Below are positions 15,001-26,270 of a stretch of 64,000 bases of DNA, in pieces (position 1 is the first letter of the stretch; every line of letters starts with the position of its first letter). The stretch is from Lingula anatina (taxonomy: Eukaryota > Brachiopoda > Lingulata > Lingulida > Lingulidae), in NCBI RefSeq assembly GCF_001039355.2, contig NW_019775606.1:209133-273132 (forward strand), given 5' to 3'. Below the pieces are notes generated by a model. That model was not told where the DNA came from. It searched no databases and was given only the letters and a program-made list of their open reading frames with translations. The position numbers were made by a program, and so were the translations under genes.

Positions 15001-18000
15001 AGCCAGCCCACAAAACAACTATCAAGAGTGATAAAAAAATATATCATTTCTAAACAGAGTAAATGGGTCTTGTAAGGCATGACATTTTGTTTCGGGTCTC
15101 CCTTTAGGTCCTTGATCATGACTGACTCTTAGACCAAATTCACAACCAAATATCCGCAGATCAAATATAACCGCCCCTGACAAAAGGGGAATTTATTCAG
15201 TGTCTACCTGGGGATCATGCAGCAAGCTTTTAAATGGGTCCTCCATATATGATTCCCGGATTTGTTAGTCCACAGATCAACTTGTTCTGAGTACGCCCCT
15301 TGACATGAGCACCTGAAGTTAGGTCGCCATGCTTCATTAAGTAGAAAACATGTTTAGCCTCTTTTGAAACAACATTCTTCTTTTAATGTTCATTTTACAG
15401 GGGAGACTATGAGGAACCTAGCAGTTATTTTGCAAACTTAAGCTTGGAAGTCCATAAAAATCAAATATACTTTGACAGGGCTCAAAAATAGATCCCCCCC
15501 CCTACCTTTTCATGTAATAATAATAAAAATGTGTACTAGTGCAGTAGCTGCAAATCAAACACCTATTCTATATTGCTCATCTTGCTTTCAAAAATGATGG
15601 TCCAGATACAACACTAATATGACTGGCAGACACTAATGACTGTCTGATCTGATTATAAACGAGAGACGAATGAGCAACAGAGTGAAAAATAAAAGCTGTT
15701 GATATATAACTGAGACACTGACATAGCATGGCTCTTTTCACATTGTGGGATACACTGAAAAGAGGACTGATAATCATTGTCACGGATAGGTTGTGGCAGA
15801 CAAGGTGTGTACACGGTCGGTCGCAAATTTCCCTACACATGTGTATTAAAGGTATCCCATCCAGGTTTATCGTACCAAATATAATTTTTCTTCAAAAGAA
15901 TTTTTCTCCCCTGGTGTATTATTGCACAGCCTGTCCTCCCACTTGAATTGAATATACTGTTTAAAATGAACTAATTTTGTTATAAATGGCCGTATTCAGA
16001 ACAGTGGACTAACAAGTCCAAGGGTCAAATATAACTGGCCCATTTGAATACTTCCTCATGGGGAATCTATTCAGTGTCTATTAATGGATTAGATGGCAAG
16101 CTCTTTCGTGAGTTGCAATGTTTCTCATTATGTTTAGATAGCCATGTCTCCCTACCAGTACCCTACCAGTACACACATTTTAGTAGGAAATATATTTTAA
16201 AAATTAGGTATTTACAAGTATATCTAAGGAGAACTATCATTTTTATAAAGGTCAGAATTGGGAAAGATATTTTATAAGTAGCTTTGCAAGACAAGCAGAC
16301 ATAAAATATTACTTCAGGGCAGTTATACATATATATATATATATAGTAAGTATTTAAGGGCACATTCAGAACAAGTTAATCCTAAGACTTAGACTGCATT
16401 CCCACAGATTTTAGATCGATCTATCCCCGTGGGGAGTCTCACTAGATTACTGTCAGCTTAGCCAGTCAACTTTGGTTGTGAATGCAGCCTTAGACTGCAT
16501 TCCCACAGATTTAGATCGATCCATCTGGATCGACCTAACTCCCTGGGGGTTCATGCGCACTATAGTTAATTACCCCCTTTTATAGCTTTTAGTAGGCAGG
16601 ACAGACATTTAAGCCAGTTAAGCTGACACCAATCTAGTGAGATTCCCAGAGGGATAGATCGATCTAAAAATTTGTGGGAATGCAGTCTTAGAGACCAGTC
16701 TTAGATAAGACCAGAGGTAACTCAGAATATATTTTTTAAACACAGAACAACCATGAAACCATTATGATGCAAAAAAATTTTAGGGGGAAAAAAAACCCTG
16801 AATGCATCACCACTCATGAGTGAGAAATATGTATGCAAAACAATGATTAATGTCTTTGGCACTAAAAATCACTTTTTTGTACAGTACTACTACTTGTTTT
16901 TGGTGTCAAGAAATGCTATGAGACACAACATGCATTATTTATAACTGCAATGAATCATAATTTGTCATGCTTTGATTCAGTGAGTGTAGGCTTGCAAATA
17001 CCCCATACACACGTCATAATTTCCATTTTTAACCCTGAAAGTTTTTTAAAATCAGTTTCCACCCAAAGAATAACTTTTTTCTACCAAACCAACCAAAATT
17101 AGTACTTACAATATTTCCAAGAATTTGAAAAATAAGAGAGAAAAAGAGAAAGAGAGAGGGCATATTATCAGAACTTCTCAATAAAATCCACACTAAGCAT
17201 GTTATGAGACAGAGCAGTGCTCACTTTCATTCCAGCTGAAAACTAACACCAGTAATTGGAAAGCAACATGTGGCAACCTATTCATGCTACCGATTCCCAC
17301 AGAAAAGCAATAAGCACAGCAGTTTATGGACATTAACAGGCATAAAACTGAGCCACTGTGCATTTGGTTTCTGCTCCTGATACTAAATCTCGAGAGACAA
17401 AAAGGCAATTTTCGTATTACTTCAAGATTTACAATATTTCCAAGATCTCGCAGGAGATCGGCAGCCATAGATCATTGAAGAATATTTTTAACCCCCCTCC
17501 CAGATCAGGACACTTGGAAAAAAGTTGGACAAAATTTTAAAGGAAACTACAGATGGTAATTTTGGATGTCCTGTACCACAATCCTGGAAAAGCCTTGTTA
17601 TAGAACAATAATACTGGCATGACTCATTCCGAGTTCCAATACGTATTAGAAAGAGACAGAGCCCAATGACTCATATCAAATGAGACACAGGATATTGATA
17701 TCAATAGAACATACCACGCGACACAAAAATAACAAATACGGTATTGACTATATCTTTTCAATGGGCAAAAATTATCGAACTTTCAGATACATCATTTTAA
17801 AATCATAAAAATTATAATTTTTTGTAGCAATTATTGTGATTTAATGCATAGAATAGAACTGTAAGGTAGTCTGCTTTTAAATTTTGTTGTAACCACTCAA
17901 TAGGAATGCTCGTATTTTAAGAAATTAAAACTTTAGAAATACAGTAACTGTAAAATTCATAATTTTTCCCCATTGAAAAGATCGAGTCATTACCATAAAT

Positions 18001-19929
18001 AGCAGACCAGACATGCCTGTCTTTTCGCATCACTGGATACTATATATGTACAAGTATAAAAATAACAGTTCCTGGTTGATTAAAAAACACTTTCACAGCA
18101 GGCTGAACTTTATGACTGTATTCAACTTAATGAGTCTTTGTTTTCCTAATTTCTTACAAAAATTAAACAGAAATGTCTTCTGCCTTTTGTAGTAACAGGT
18201 TGCAACTTTTGAGATCAGTTTCTCTGTTATTCAGTGTGGAAATCTTGTTCTGAAGACAAATGAATAAAATACACTGTTATTCAAATAACTAAATTTAGTG
18301 CAAAGATGTTTGTCTACACTAGTAGTCATATCCATATTGATACTATATATTAACTTGTGTTGGTGCTCGAAGTGTAGGTTTGATTACACAAGGGCAACTT
18401 TAGACTGGAAATATGAGGCAAACTGTGGTCTCACCACTATCACAACCTCTGCATAGAAAGTACACACAGCATCTTTATATTTTTGTCATTCTTTTTTTTA
18501 TAATTATCTGTATCATTATTGCTTGATCTTTTCCTTATTAAGTACTTCATCATTGTATTATTATTATTCTTTCTTTTATTGGGGGGGGGTGGGGGTGGGG
18601 TGGGGGGGGGGGAGAACCAGTTTAATTTTTTACTTAATCCATAATATCAACCTTATGAATAAAATACCAAAATACTATATATATATTCTAATGCCAAAGT
18701 AAATTAATTACCTTTAGTGATAGAAAAAATATTTCCTATTTCAACATAACTGAGCTTACTGAATATACAGATTGACTCACTGTGTTTACTGAAATTTAAC
18801 CACTTTGTCTATGGAACACATGAAATATTTTGCTGTTTAATAAAATAAAAGTTTTAAAGTTTGTTAATGGCTAAATTTATCCAGTTATTATACAAAGACC
18901 CTAAGAAGAATCCCATTTGTTCATTTTTGTGCATTTTAGTACAGGTTTCAGTTTCAGGTGATACCGTACATTAACACATGTACAAGAAGAACTTGAACAC
19001 AAAGACTGATACATCAATAGATAAGAAAAGTACTGATGTTCATCAAAGAACGGTTGAGAGCACTGCTCCATATGGTCTCCTGTTTATAAGGTAGATAGTT
19101 ACAGCTTGATAAACAAATGACAAACACAAATCATAAACTGCAATTAACCTTTTTTTTTCAACAAAAGCTCTGGACACTTGGACAAAGTCAGCTGCAGATG
19201 CTGGATGAACAACTCAAAAATTATATTATTGTGCTAACAGAATGATAAAGGTCACTCAGGGTTTTTCCTTCAATTTTCATTTTTCTCTTTTTTTCCATGG
19301 GTTTGTGTGCTCAAATACTACAGCATTTGTCTATGTCCTATCCTTCAATTAACTTCATAATTATACTTAATGCCTGTCATCTCTTAAAGTGTAGTTGACA
19401 TATTGTACATAACTGGCACTATAAAACTTGGTGTCCACCATATCAAACTCAGCTCTGCCAGATAAAAAAAAATCTCATTAATGACCAAAAAAAAAAAAAA
19501 AACAAAAAAAAAATGACAGTGACAAAAAGAAACCATTTTATTTTTCATCTGCCTTATTCCTGTTAAATAAACCACACACAACTGTCAACGGACTGCTGGT
19601 ATCCGCAAGATGAAGTCGCAGAAAAACTTTTTTAGCACAGTGCAAGGTAGAACAGACACGAGTCTGGATAGTTAGAATATTCAGCGTCTAAATTTGGACC
19701 AGCGGCATTGGGCAATGTAAACAAGAACGTGAAATCCTTCACGACATCACAAAACTGGTGCATTGCACGCGATCTATGCCGCCTGCGTCTGTCTAACCCT
19801 TTAGTCTTCATTTCACTGTGAATATTAACAATTTCCATCTTGCAAAATATTCTACAAAGGCTAGATTCCATCAGGAAACTTACCGATTTTTACCCGCAGT
19901 GTCTCTTGGATCCGCACTCCCCCCTCCAT
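1577..19929 (-). CDS. RASA3: RASA3-type Ras GTPase-activating protein (GAP1 family), complete, 22 coding exons
   Basis: Coding exons in transcript order: 19929-19884, 14159-14036, 13118-13025, 12701-12517, 11939-11777, 11401-11328, 10546-10418, 9810-9663, 9364-9216, 8779-8665, 8131-7933, 7487-7381, 6922-6845, 6460-6377, 6238-6168, 5961-5855, 5629-5547, 4999-4929, 4513-4424, 4231-4083, 2138-1952, 1640-1577. All junctions are GT/AG and all phases agree. They give 2517 nt and 838 aa, close to the roughly 834 aa of vertebrate RASA3. In order the protein has two C2 domains (exons 1-8), a RasGAP domain with the arginine-finger segment TIFRGN (exon 10) and [11 protein letters not shown] (exon 12), a PH domain ([11 protein letters not shown] to CVEMKEW, exons 15-18) and a Btk zinc motif: H, ten residues, CC, nine residues, C (exons 19-20). 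Family role: a membrane-recruited GAP that switches off Ras/Rap at the plasma membrane, with the PH-Btk module binding phosphoinositides. In the second C2 domain the usual S-D-P-Y is C-N-P-Y, so calcium binding there may be weak. RASA2 is the close paralogue, and invertebrates may have one RASA2/3 gene. Confidence 0.96.
3339..3479. other. Assembly gap (141 N)
   Basis: Run of N inside an intron of the RASA3-like gene (between the exons at 4083-4231 and 1952-2138), preceded by a poly-A run. No exon needs to be hidden here: the flanking exons join in phase. Confidence 0.99.
5469..5524. repeat. Poly-A tract, 56 bp
   Basis: Uninterrupted A run in an intron of the RASA3-like gene, just past the donor of the exon at 5547-5629. 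Confidence 0.95.
6481..6528. repeat. (AAAT)n microsatellite
   Basis: Twelve tetranucleotide units in an intron of the RASA3-like gene. Confidence 0.95.
8590..8651. repeat. (GA)n microsatellite
   Basis: About 30 units, only some 14 bp past the donor of the exon at 8665-8779. Confidence 0.95.
10582..10795. mobile_element. TIR element of the same foldback family
   Basis: The left end (GGGCACATTCAGAATCAGC, then TGATCCACAGACTAAGTAG) and the right end (CTAGTTAGTTCACAGATCAA, then CTGGTTGTGAATTCGGCC) are imperfect inverted repeats. It lies in an intron of the RASA3-like gene next to the exon at 10418-10546. Confidence 0.65.
12309..12348 (-). repeat. Degenerate copy of the 3' end of a RASA3 exon plus donor
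   Basis: It matches 12501-12539 (end of the exon at 12517-12701 and its splice donor), including GAAGCACCTTACCT against GAAGCACCGTACCT. Nearby 12018-12060 also matches 12410-12451. This looks like an old tandem duplication, not an active exon: the frame is not preserved. Confidence 0.5.
14576..14720. mobile_element. Foldback element forming a long near-perfect hairpin
   Basis: The left arm (from GATGATCTGC, through CTGACTAAATATGGCTGACC) is repeated in reverse complement in the right arm, with a very short loop near TGATACTGCTAATTAGC. The arms are about 60 bp and include the motif shared with 10582-10795 and 15131-15301. Confidence 0.8.
15131..15301. mobile_element. TIR element of the same foldback family
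   Basis: The ends carry CACAACCAAATATCCGCAGA and the inverted counterpart GTCCACAGATCAACTTGTTC. The internal CAGTGTCTACCTGGGGATC is related to a partial copy at 15989-16095. Confidence 0.6.
15989..16095. mobile_element. Partial copy of the foldback family
   Basis: Begins CCGTATTCAGAACAGTGGAC and shares GGTCAAATATAACTGGCCC and TCAGTGTCTA with the element at 15131-15301. No matching right end is seen. Confidence 0.5.
16491..16690. mobile_element. GATCGATC-family TIR element, full copy
   Basis: The left end TAGACTGCATTCCCACAGAT followed by TTAGATCGATC is inverted at the right end (GATCGATCTAAAAATTTGTG, then GGAATGCAGTCTTA). The body carries AGTTAATTACCCCC and AGTAGGCAGGACAGACATTT, shared with copies at 46690-46907 and 48222-48463. 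An incomplete copy abuts it at 16380-16490. Confidence 0.75.
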
Positions 19930-20071
19930 CTTCCGTTTCCTTCTAAATCTCGCGCTAGTCTTCGAGAATAAAACATGACCTTTGGTTGACGACCTTCACC
20001 CAATTTCAACAAACGTGGGCTGAACAGCTATATTTCACCAAATGTTGTTAAATTGAACAGTTGCAAGCAGA
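19930..20071. promoter_or_regulatory. Putative bidirectional promoter between RASA3-like and PIN4
   Basis: The start codons of the minus-strand RASA3-like gene (19929) and the plus-strand PIN4 gene (20072) are 142 bp apart, so both 5'UTRs and the core promoter must lie within or overlap this stretch. No TATA box is evident. Head-to-head pairs at this distance usually share a promoter; that last point is inference from layout. Confidence 0.6.
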
Positions 20072-21225
20072 ATGCCTAAAAATAAAGGAGGTGGGGGGAA
20101 AGGGGGAGGAGGAAAGGGGGCGGAGAAGGAAAGTAGCGGCGCAGAAGGTGGAAAAGGGAAGCAATCAAAAGGAGGAACGGCGGTTAAAGTACGAAGAATA
20201 ACTCATTCAGTTTTCATTCAATAATTTTCTGATCACTAAGCCTTGGTTTGAGTGTTTTCTGTATCTTTGCTATGTTTTTTTACGTTTTCTGTGTCAAGTG
20301 TTGGTGCATTATTAACATCAGATGTTGGTGAAATTTTAGTATAATGATGTTGACATCAAGAATGATATGGAATGGTAGAATTTTAAAGAACTGCTGTAAA
20401 ATTAAGTTTCATCCTAGCTGTTATCCTAATTTATGTCAAACATTTCTCCACTGCAATTCAAGGTGCGGCATATTCTCTGTGAAAAGCAGTCTAAAGTACT
20501 GGAAGCCATGGAGAAGCTTAAATCAGGGATGAAGTTTAACGAGGTGGCTGCACAATACAGTGAAGATAAAGCCAGATCAGGGGTAAAAATGCTCTTCCTA
20601 TCATATTTCCGATTAATGATATAAAATAAAGAAATCATGCAGGATAAGATTTAAATTGTTTTTAAAATTGGGTTTCAAGGACTAACAATAAACAAAATTG
20701 ATTCAAAAGAATATTTGATTTGAGTTTGAATCCAGAATTTTATATTCTTAGTCATCTTAGAATTGGAACTGCACCCTTCAAACAAAACAGTTCAAACATT
20801 TTCAGTTGAGGTTAATAACCACTACCAGTCAATCTGAATGTTTAAAATGATATTTATATGTGATGTATACTATCAGGTTACCTGTGGATCAAGAGGGCTG
20901 ACTTAATCCTCATGAATGTCAGTTCTCTGCTCTTTTGGCTATTTAGTTACTATCATAAAGGGACAATTAATTTTTATCATATCTGATCACTTAGGCCGTA
21001 TTCAGATTCACACAGCTGCTGAGTTGTTCTAACTCTGTGGAAAATTCTTGCTAAAGTACAATCAGTGGCTTTATTGTCTGACAAACCTCCTCAAACAGCA
21101 CTAGAAAGTTAATTACCCCCTAGCTGCCCAAGGAGGTGTGTCACTCTTTTAAGCAGATTTTACGTGCAATGTTGGACTGATCCAACTAGTATGATGTAAC
21201 TATCTAAATCCTCCCTTAAATTACG

Positions 21226-21271
<46 letters not shown>

Positions 21272-21283
21272 ATTATAATTATT

Positions 21284-21347
<64 letters not shown>

Positions 21348-21538
21348 TATCAATTATAGAATAAATGTACCTTTCTCAGGGTGACCTAGGCTGGATGACC
21401 AGGGGAAGCATGGTGGGACCATTCCAGGAGGCAGCCTTTGCTCTCCAAGTCAGTAATCTACAGAACCCAGTTTACACTGATCCTCCCGTGAAGACAAAGT
21501 TTGGGTATCACATCATCATGGTGGAAGGCAAGAAGTAG
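20072..21538 (+). CDS. PIN4: PIN4 parvulin-type peptidyl-prolyl cis/trans isomerase, complete, 3 exons
   Basis: Exons are 20072-20188, 20463-20582 and 21380-21538, with GT/AG junctions all at phase 0. They total 396 nt, giving 131 aa, the same length as human PIN4 (Par14). The protein opens with a Gly/Lys-rich basic tail (residues 1-39), which in the family binds DNA and pre-ribosomes. A parvulin domain follows, starting at VRHILCEK, with the conserved [13 protein letters not shown] and [20 protein letters not shown] segments, and ends at [12 protein letters not shown]. Family role: a phospho-independent prolyl isomerase acting in the nucleus and nucleolus in ribosome biogenesis and chromatin. 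It lies head to head with the RASA3-like gene. Intron 2 holds a TTA/TTG microsatellite and a decayed repeat. A likely polyadenylation signal is at 22387-22392. Confidence 0.97.
20995..21216. mobile_element. Distant GATCGATC-family relative in PIN4 intron 2
   Basis: It shares the internal motif AGTTAATTACCCCCTAGC and the ends GGCCGTATTCAGATTCACAC and GATCCAACTAG, but the GATCGATC cores have decayed. Confidence 0.4.
21228..21350. repeat. (TTA)n(TTG)n(TTA)n compound microsatellite
   Basis: A long trinucleotide tract in PIN4 intron 2, ending about 30 bp before exon 3. Confidence 0.95.
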
Positions 21539-22386
21539 GTCATGGTGACCTAAATTCTAGAGAACCGACAGTAATGGAAGCCTATAAAAAGAAGGGCTGT
21601 GAACTGGACTGTTTTTTTTACAGTAACGTAAATGACAGTTGATGAGGTTTGGAGCCGAAAATGGAGTGATATGTTTGTGATGTTCACTATGATTGGTTAT
21701 TTAAGTGAGAATGTTGTGAGAAATTTTAGGAATGTTTTAGAGAACAGTTAAAGACCCACCGTCACCAAATTACATCATTTATGTAAGAGGCATTAAATCT
21801 GGAACCTGAATTGCAAACCTTTTTGTAAAACGATACTAAACTGTTGCTGGTCTGGAGGGAGGGGGATGGTGGGGAGAGGGGGGAGGGGGGGAGGGTGAGC
21901 ATGGTGATGATTTTACGTTTCTAATATTTTCCCTGTTCAAGTGGTCATTTTTATCATTACAAGATGACTGTCATTTCATCGTTCATAATGTAATCAAAGT
22001 AACTTAAAATGCATTCATTTACTGTTAGGTATACAGTACGATATGTTTGGAGTCTCCCACCCTTGCGAAAGAAAAAATTCCTTGTTTTCATTGCACATGT
22101 AAAACAAGTATTTTCCACCCAGAATGGTTTTTAGCTGGTGTTGACATAGACACTGAACTGATCATTCAAATAGGAAGAAATAAGTAAAACTGTTTTGATT
22201 CCATTGGGAATATACTTATGTCTATATGCAGCATATTGTCAAGATGTTATTAATGCGATTTTCCTTTTATTTTGATTACTTAGGAAAAAGAAACTTCACA
22301 TTTAAATGAAACTATGGAGTGACAGTCCCTATAGGGTTTGTGGACAGTTTCGCTTTGTGTTTAGAAGTTTCGGGAAACTCATTTTT

Positions 22387-22392
22387 AATAAA
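22387..22392 (+). terminator. Likely polyadenylation signal of PIN4
   Basis: AATAAA hexamer about 850 bp after the PIN4 stop codon, in an AT-rich 3' region. Another AATAAA occurs about 40 bp further on, so the exact 3' end is uncertain. Confidence 0.4.
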
Positions 22393-24889
22393 GCTTGATG
22401 TGTAAAGTGAAATTTAAATTATTTAACAGGAAAATAAACTAACATATTTTTACTTGGATGACTTTATGCCATTGATTGGTTACTACTCAATTTAGAAAAG
22501 AAATTGGTAAATAAAATGAAAAAGGGCCAGGTTAAGAAGAAATATTATGAAATTAAATTCTTCACATCCTTCACAATTTTAGAAATAGTCTCTCGGTTGA
22601 GGTATATAAAGGGCAAATGTCAAGCTGCAGTACCCTAAAATCATTTGTATTTTTAAATACAAAATTTATTGATTAAAGTAAATTCACTATTAACTAATGT
22701 ACATGAAAAATATATTTTATTCAAGTAACACTGTCATATTTGTACAAAAATATGAGACCAGTAGTTTATATTAAAGTAAACGGTCACCTTCAATGTAAGA
22801 GGAAACAAGTGGATATTATAAGCATCAAGTTGCCTCTGTTGTTTTCAGTGATAATTATCTGTTATCGTAAGCAGCAAAGGCATACTGTTGACAGGGGCAA
22901 AATTTTATTGTTCTCTGAAGCTTGTGGTGCAGTGTATCAAAAATTGATTAAAAGTATAACAACTGTTCATTTTGGCCAAAAAAATGAATTTTCCTGGGGT
23001 AAAGGACAATTTTCCAATATTTACCAATGGTTTATGAAGCCATTTCTACGTTCAAAGTTAGTCCCTGTTTAAAAAATTGTTTTTTACAATAATCTCTTAA
23101 GAGCTTATTACAGTGTATAGCCATCTTTGGAGGTCACGTGACCCGATGACAAGCACAGATTTCAGAATAATTGCTATAACTGCCGCTTTTTTTTTTTTTT
23201 TTGTAAAATAGGATATATTATATTTCTATGAGTTGTTTACAATGTATTTATTGTAAAACATAGGTCTCATTTGAAGAGTTATTATCCCTTTAATTTAAAT
23301 CAAAATTATGACAGGTAATACGGAAAGGATCCAGGTCAAATATCGCATATACAAAACTAAAAACGATTAGTGATGTGGCGGCTATGAAGGTCGTGTTGAA
23401 TGCCTTGTTTCTAGACCAATGAAATACAAACCCTGAGGTCAATTTCAAGATAAAATTAATAAAATAATAATAATTAATTAATTAATAAAAGCAGACTAAG
23501 CTTTTTGGGTTACATGTTGTTCAAAAATTGTCCTAAATTTTGAACTAAGAAACTTCATAATACAGTCTAGCTTGACAGGCGATTTACCAGTTGTAGTAAA
23601 GAACAGCCCAAAACACCAATTTATTATCACTTTTAGTGAAACAGTCCCGTTATCCTTCTAACATGTTATACCACTCATGCACCCTAGGTAATTTTTTTCC
23701 GTTCCCGTTTTTAGAATGATGATTTTACACAGATGGTATATGTTATCACAAATGCGCAAGCCAAGGAGTTTCTGGTATCTACAATACAGTTGAAATGATA
23801 TGGCACAAATGTGGAAAAATGTATTGAACCAAAGACGATGTAAAACGACTAACCACTATTCATGATCATGGAAGACTTGAGTAGCATATGTTTCCTTGCA
23901 TTTGTAAGTGAATGAAATGCATAAGTCCACATATACAGATGTTATACATGTACATTTTCCACTGTACAGGATACCATGTACTTTGTACAAAAATATTACC
24001 AAACTAGTAGAAAAAAGTTGCCTCTGTATAAGTATAACCATATGCACAACATACTCAATAAAATGCACTACGGGGACATAAATTTAGGTAATCTTCATAG
24101 AGCATAGGTGTAACAAAAATATTCCTCCATCCACGAAAAAAAATTAGATGAAAAAAACCCACCAATATACGTGCATTATCAACATAAGGTATCACACGCG
24201 TACCCAGAGATTCAGCTCCGTTGCCTGTCATTTTCTTTATTTTCGAATCTGCATCTTCTCACGCTCATCCAATGTGGATATATCCAAATGAAGAAAGTAA
24301 CTCACATTGGATGTAAAGCTCGGGGTACACACGTTGCGCTCCTTAAGATTTATGCCAAGTGAATATTAGAAAATGTGAAAAAAGCCATAAAACTAACCTA
24401 CTTTAAAAACAATAAAATCGTTTTAAAAACGCAACAAAAACGCAAAAAGCACACTTTTCACACCCTAAAACTGCTCTTACTACGTAAGATTTTCTAATTC
24501 ATATTTTTGTAACGTCACTTGTGAACAGTATGACGTCACCATTTTTAAATGACTGTTTGCTTCACAAAGTGAAAAATGAAATGGGCGAGTTCAATAAATC
24601 ATGCCTTATATTATATTCTTGTCCTGGGCTCTCCACCGTGATACCGGAGCTATAACTAAAATAATTAGCAGACGATCAAACAACATTTTCGAAATTACAA
24701 GGTGCGATTGTGGTCGTCAACTGACGTCAGTTAGTTTATTTCCTTTTCCACTTAGTCCGGTCCTGAAATAAGCCGATCCCGACATGAAACTCCATGCAGA
24801 CGCTCTGGAATTGACGCGTCGAACTTTCCTGGAATAACTCCGATTGTCTAAGATCTGCTTGTCGTACGTATCCCTTGCGTCCACCCTCT
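22393..24889. other. Intergenic, PIN4 to protease copy 1
   Basis: AT-rich, with only short open frames that lack start codons, splice context or recognisable motifs. Nothing else seen. Confidence 0.6.
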
Positions 24890-26270
24890 TCAGTCAGTCG
24901 TTTTAGGATTTAAACAGCTACAGCAGCCAGCGGAAGGTTTCTTTGGAGGTGACGGATTCCCGCTGGGATTACCACCGGGATTTCTAGAAGATGGGGTGTC
25001 CGGTGACGATGCAGGACTTCCCGTGTCGCCCGTGGTCGCGGCGGTGTCGTCCGCGGGCGACCACCACCACAGCTTTATTTCATTCGCCATAGCGCGTGTG
25101 ATCCTGCACGCGGAGTTCTCTCTGTTGCCGCCGTACGCGTGAATACCGACCACTTTCCAGTTATATACATTCCAAGTCCATACCGGGCTACCGCTGTTCC
25201 CTGCGGTTGTGTCTGTGGTATAACCGAACATACGGGAAGACACGCCCTCCACCATCCCGCCACCAATCCACATCGTCGAGTCAGGTTTGTCGCCTGGGAA
25301 ACCACACACGTGCACAACGCGGCGACGGAATTCGGAATCCGAAAGAAATTCGGAGCCGAAGCCGTAACCGACATCCGACGGAATGGTAGCCCTTATACTG
25401 GAATCTTTGACGAAAATGGCGCCATAATCATCGTCGGGCAGCTCCTTCTCCACATAAGCTTGGCTTACGCGGAAGCTATCCTTTGAAACAGTGAACTGTC
25501 CGAAGGGAGCGCTTTCCCCGTCTCGTGCTGGTATCACAGTGACGCTTTTCATGTACCCGCCGTGTTTTCGAGAATAAAGATTGTGTCCGCATGTGAGAAT
25601 CACGAACCTATACCCTGGACCTAAAATGTTACTGAAAAATCCAGTCCCTCGGAAATATTTTCCGTTGGCGGTTTGAATATGTAAGTAGCACACCCAGCGG
25701 TATGGAGGTGATTTTGTAGGGCTAACTCTAAGGCGGTCATCGACTCCAATGACGTTCTCGGGAACCGGAGATGTCGGCGTGCTTGTTGAACTCGTAGAGC
25801 TCGTGGTGCGTGTTTTTTTCGTGCTGTCGATAGGTTTTAGGTTATTCACTTTCACCGTTTTGCTTCCGCCGAAATCAACTGTGACGTCATCTGTGACGTC
25901 AGCTGGCGGAGCGGGTCGAATGGTATTTGGATCTGGAAATATGACATAATTTTCATTCATTTTCAATCATTGTGCCTTAATTTGAAATAAGCTCTGACAA
26001 AATGTTTAGGAGAGAGAGAGAGAGAGAGAGAGAAATGCCAAAAGAAATACTACAAGCACATGTCCTATTAAAACGACCGTTCGTTTCTTCAAGCACATGT
26101 CCTATTAAAACGACCGTTCGTTTCTTCATGCAATTAACAGTGACAGCGTGGAATGGTGAAATGGACCCCCCCCCCCCCCCATTCTGCTATTTCCAACACA
26201 TACCGTCATCCCGGTGAACCCAAGGGGTGTTCTCCGTCTCCTTTACATCCACTCGTATGTCTGACTCGGA
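24890..26270 (-). CDS. Glutamyl endopeptidase-like serine protease, copy 1 (5' end not found)
   Basis: Two exons are supported: 26270-26204 (22 codons, no Met, acceptor AG just upstream) and 25932-24890 (GT/AG, phase 1, stop TGA). At least one 5' exon with the start codon is missing. The protein has a low-complexity Ser/Thr/Pro linker, then a chymotrypsin-fold domain of the V8/Bacillus glutamyl endopeptidase type (S1B). Catalytic residues: His in LTCGHN (codon 25583-25585), Asp in DDYGAIF (25427-25429), Ser in GNSGSPVW (25193-25195). VVGIH (His codon 25139-25141) matches the S1-pocket His that gives Glu specificity. The predicted mature start NVIGVDDRLRV follows a Glu and closely resembles the mature start of Bacillus enzymes. 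The catalytic domain has no intron, unlike the other two copies. After the domain comes a Pro/Gly/Ser-rich tail ending in a CCSC cluster. No signal peptide is visible in the known exons. The substrate is unknown. Confidence 0.88.
26054..26127. repeat. 37-bp perfect direct duplication
   Basis: The unit beginning AAGCACATGTCCTATTAAAA and ending CGTTCGTTTCTTC occurs twice with no spacer, in the intron of protease copy 1. Confidence 0.9.

Larger units (their letters stand above)
14160..19883 (-). other. Large first intron of the RASA3-like gene, rich in foldback elements
   Basis: This 5.7-kb intron separates the 15-codon first exon ([16 protein letters not shown]) from the rest of the gene. It is far longer than the other introns. 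It holds several foldback or TIR elements (14576-14720, about 15131-15301, 15989-16095, 16361-16490, 16491-16690) and a G-run (18581-18612). I see no additional coding exon in it on either strand. Confidence 0.8.

Noticed and set aside
22740-23072. 110-codon open frame on the plus strand after PIN4
   Set aside because: Non-ATG start and no motif; not separable from chance in an AT-rich region.
25075-25486. Long frames on both strands over protease copy 1
   Set aside because: Shadows of the protease exon in other frames; the catalytic motifs are only in the chosen frame.
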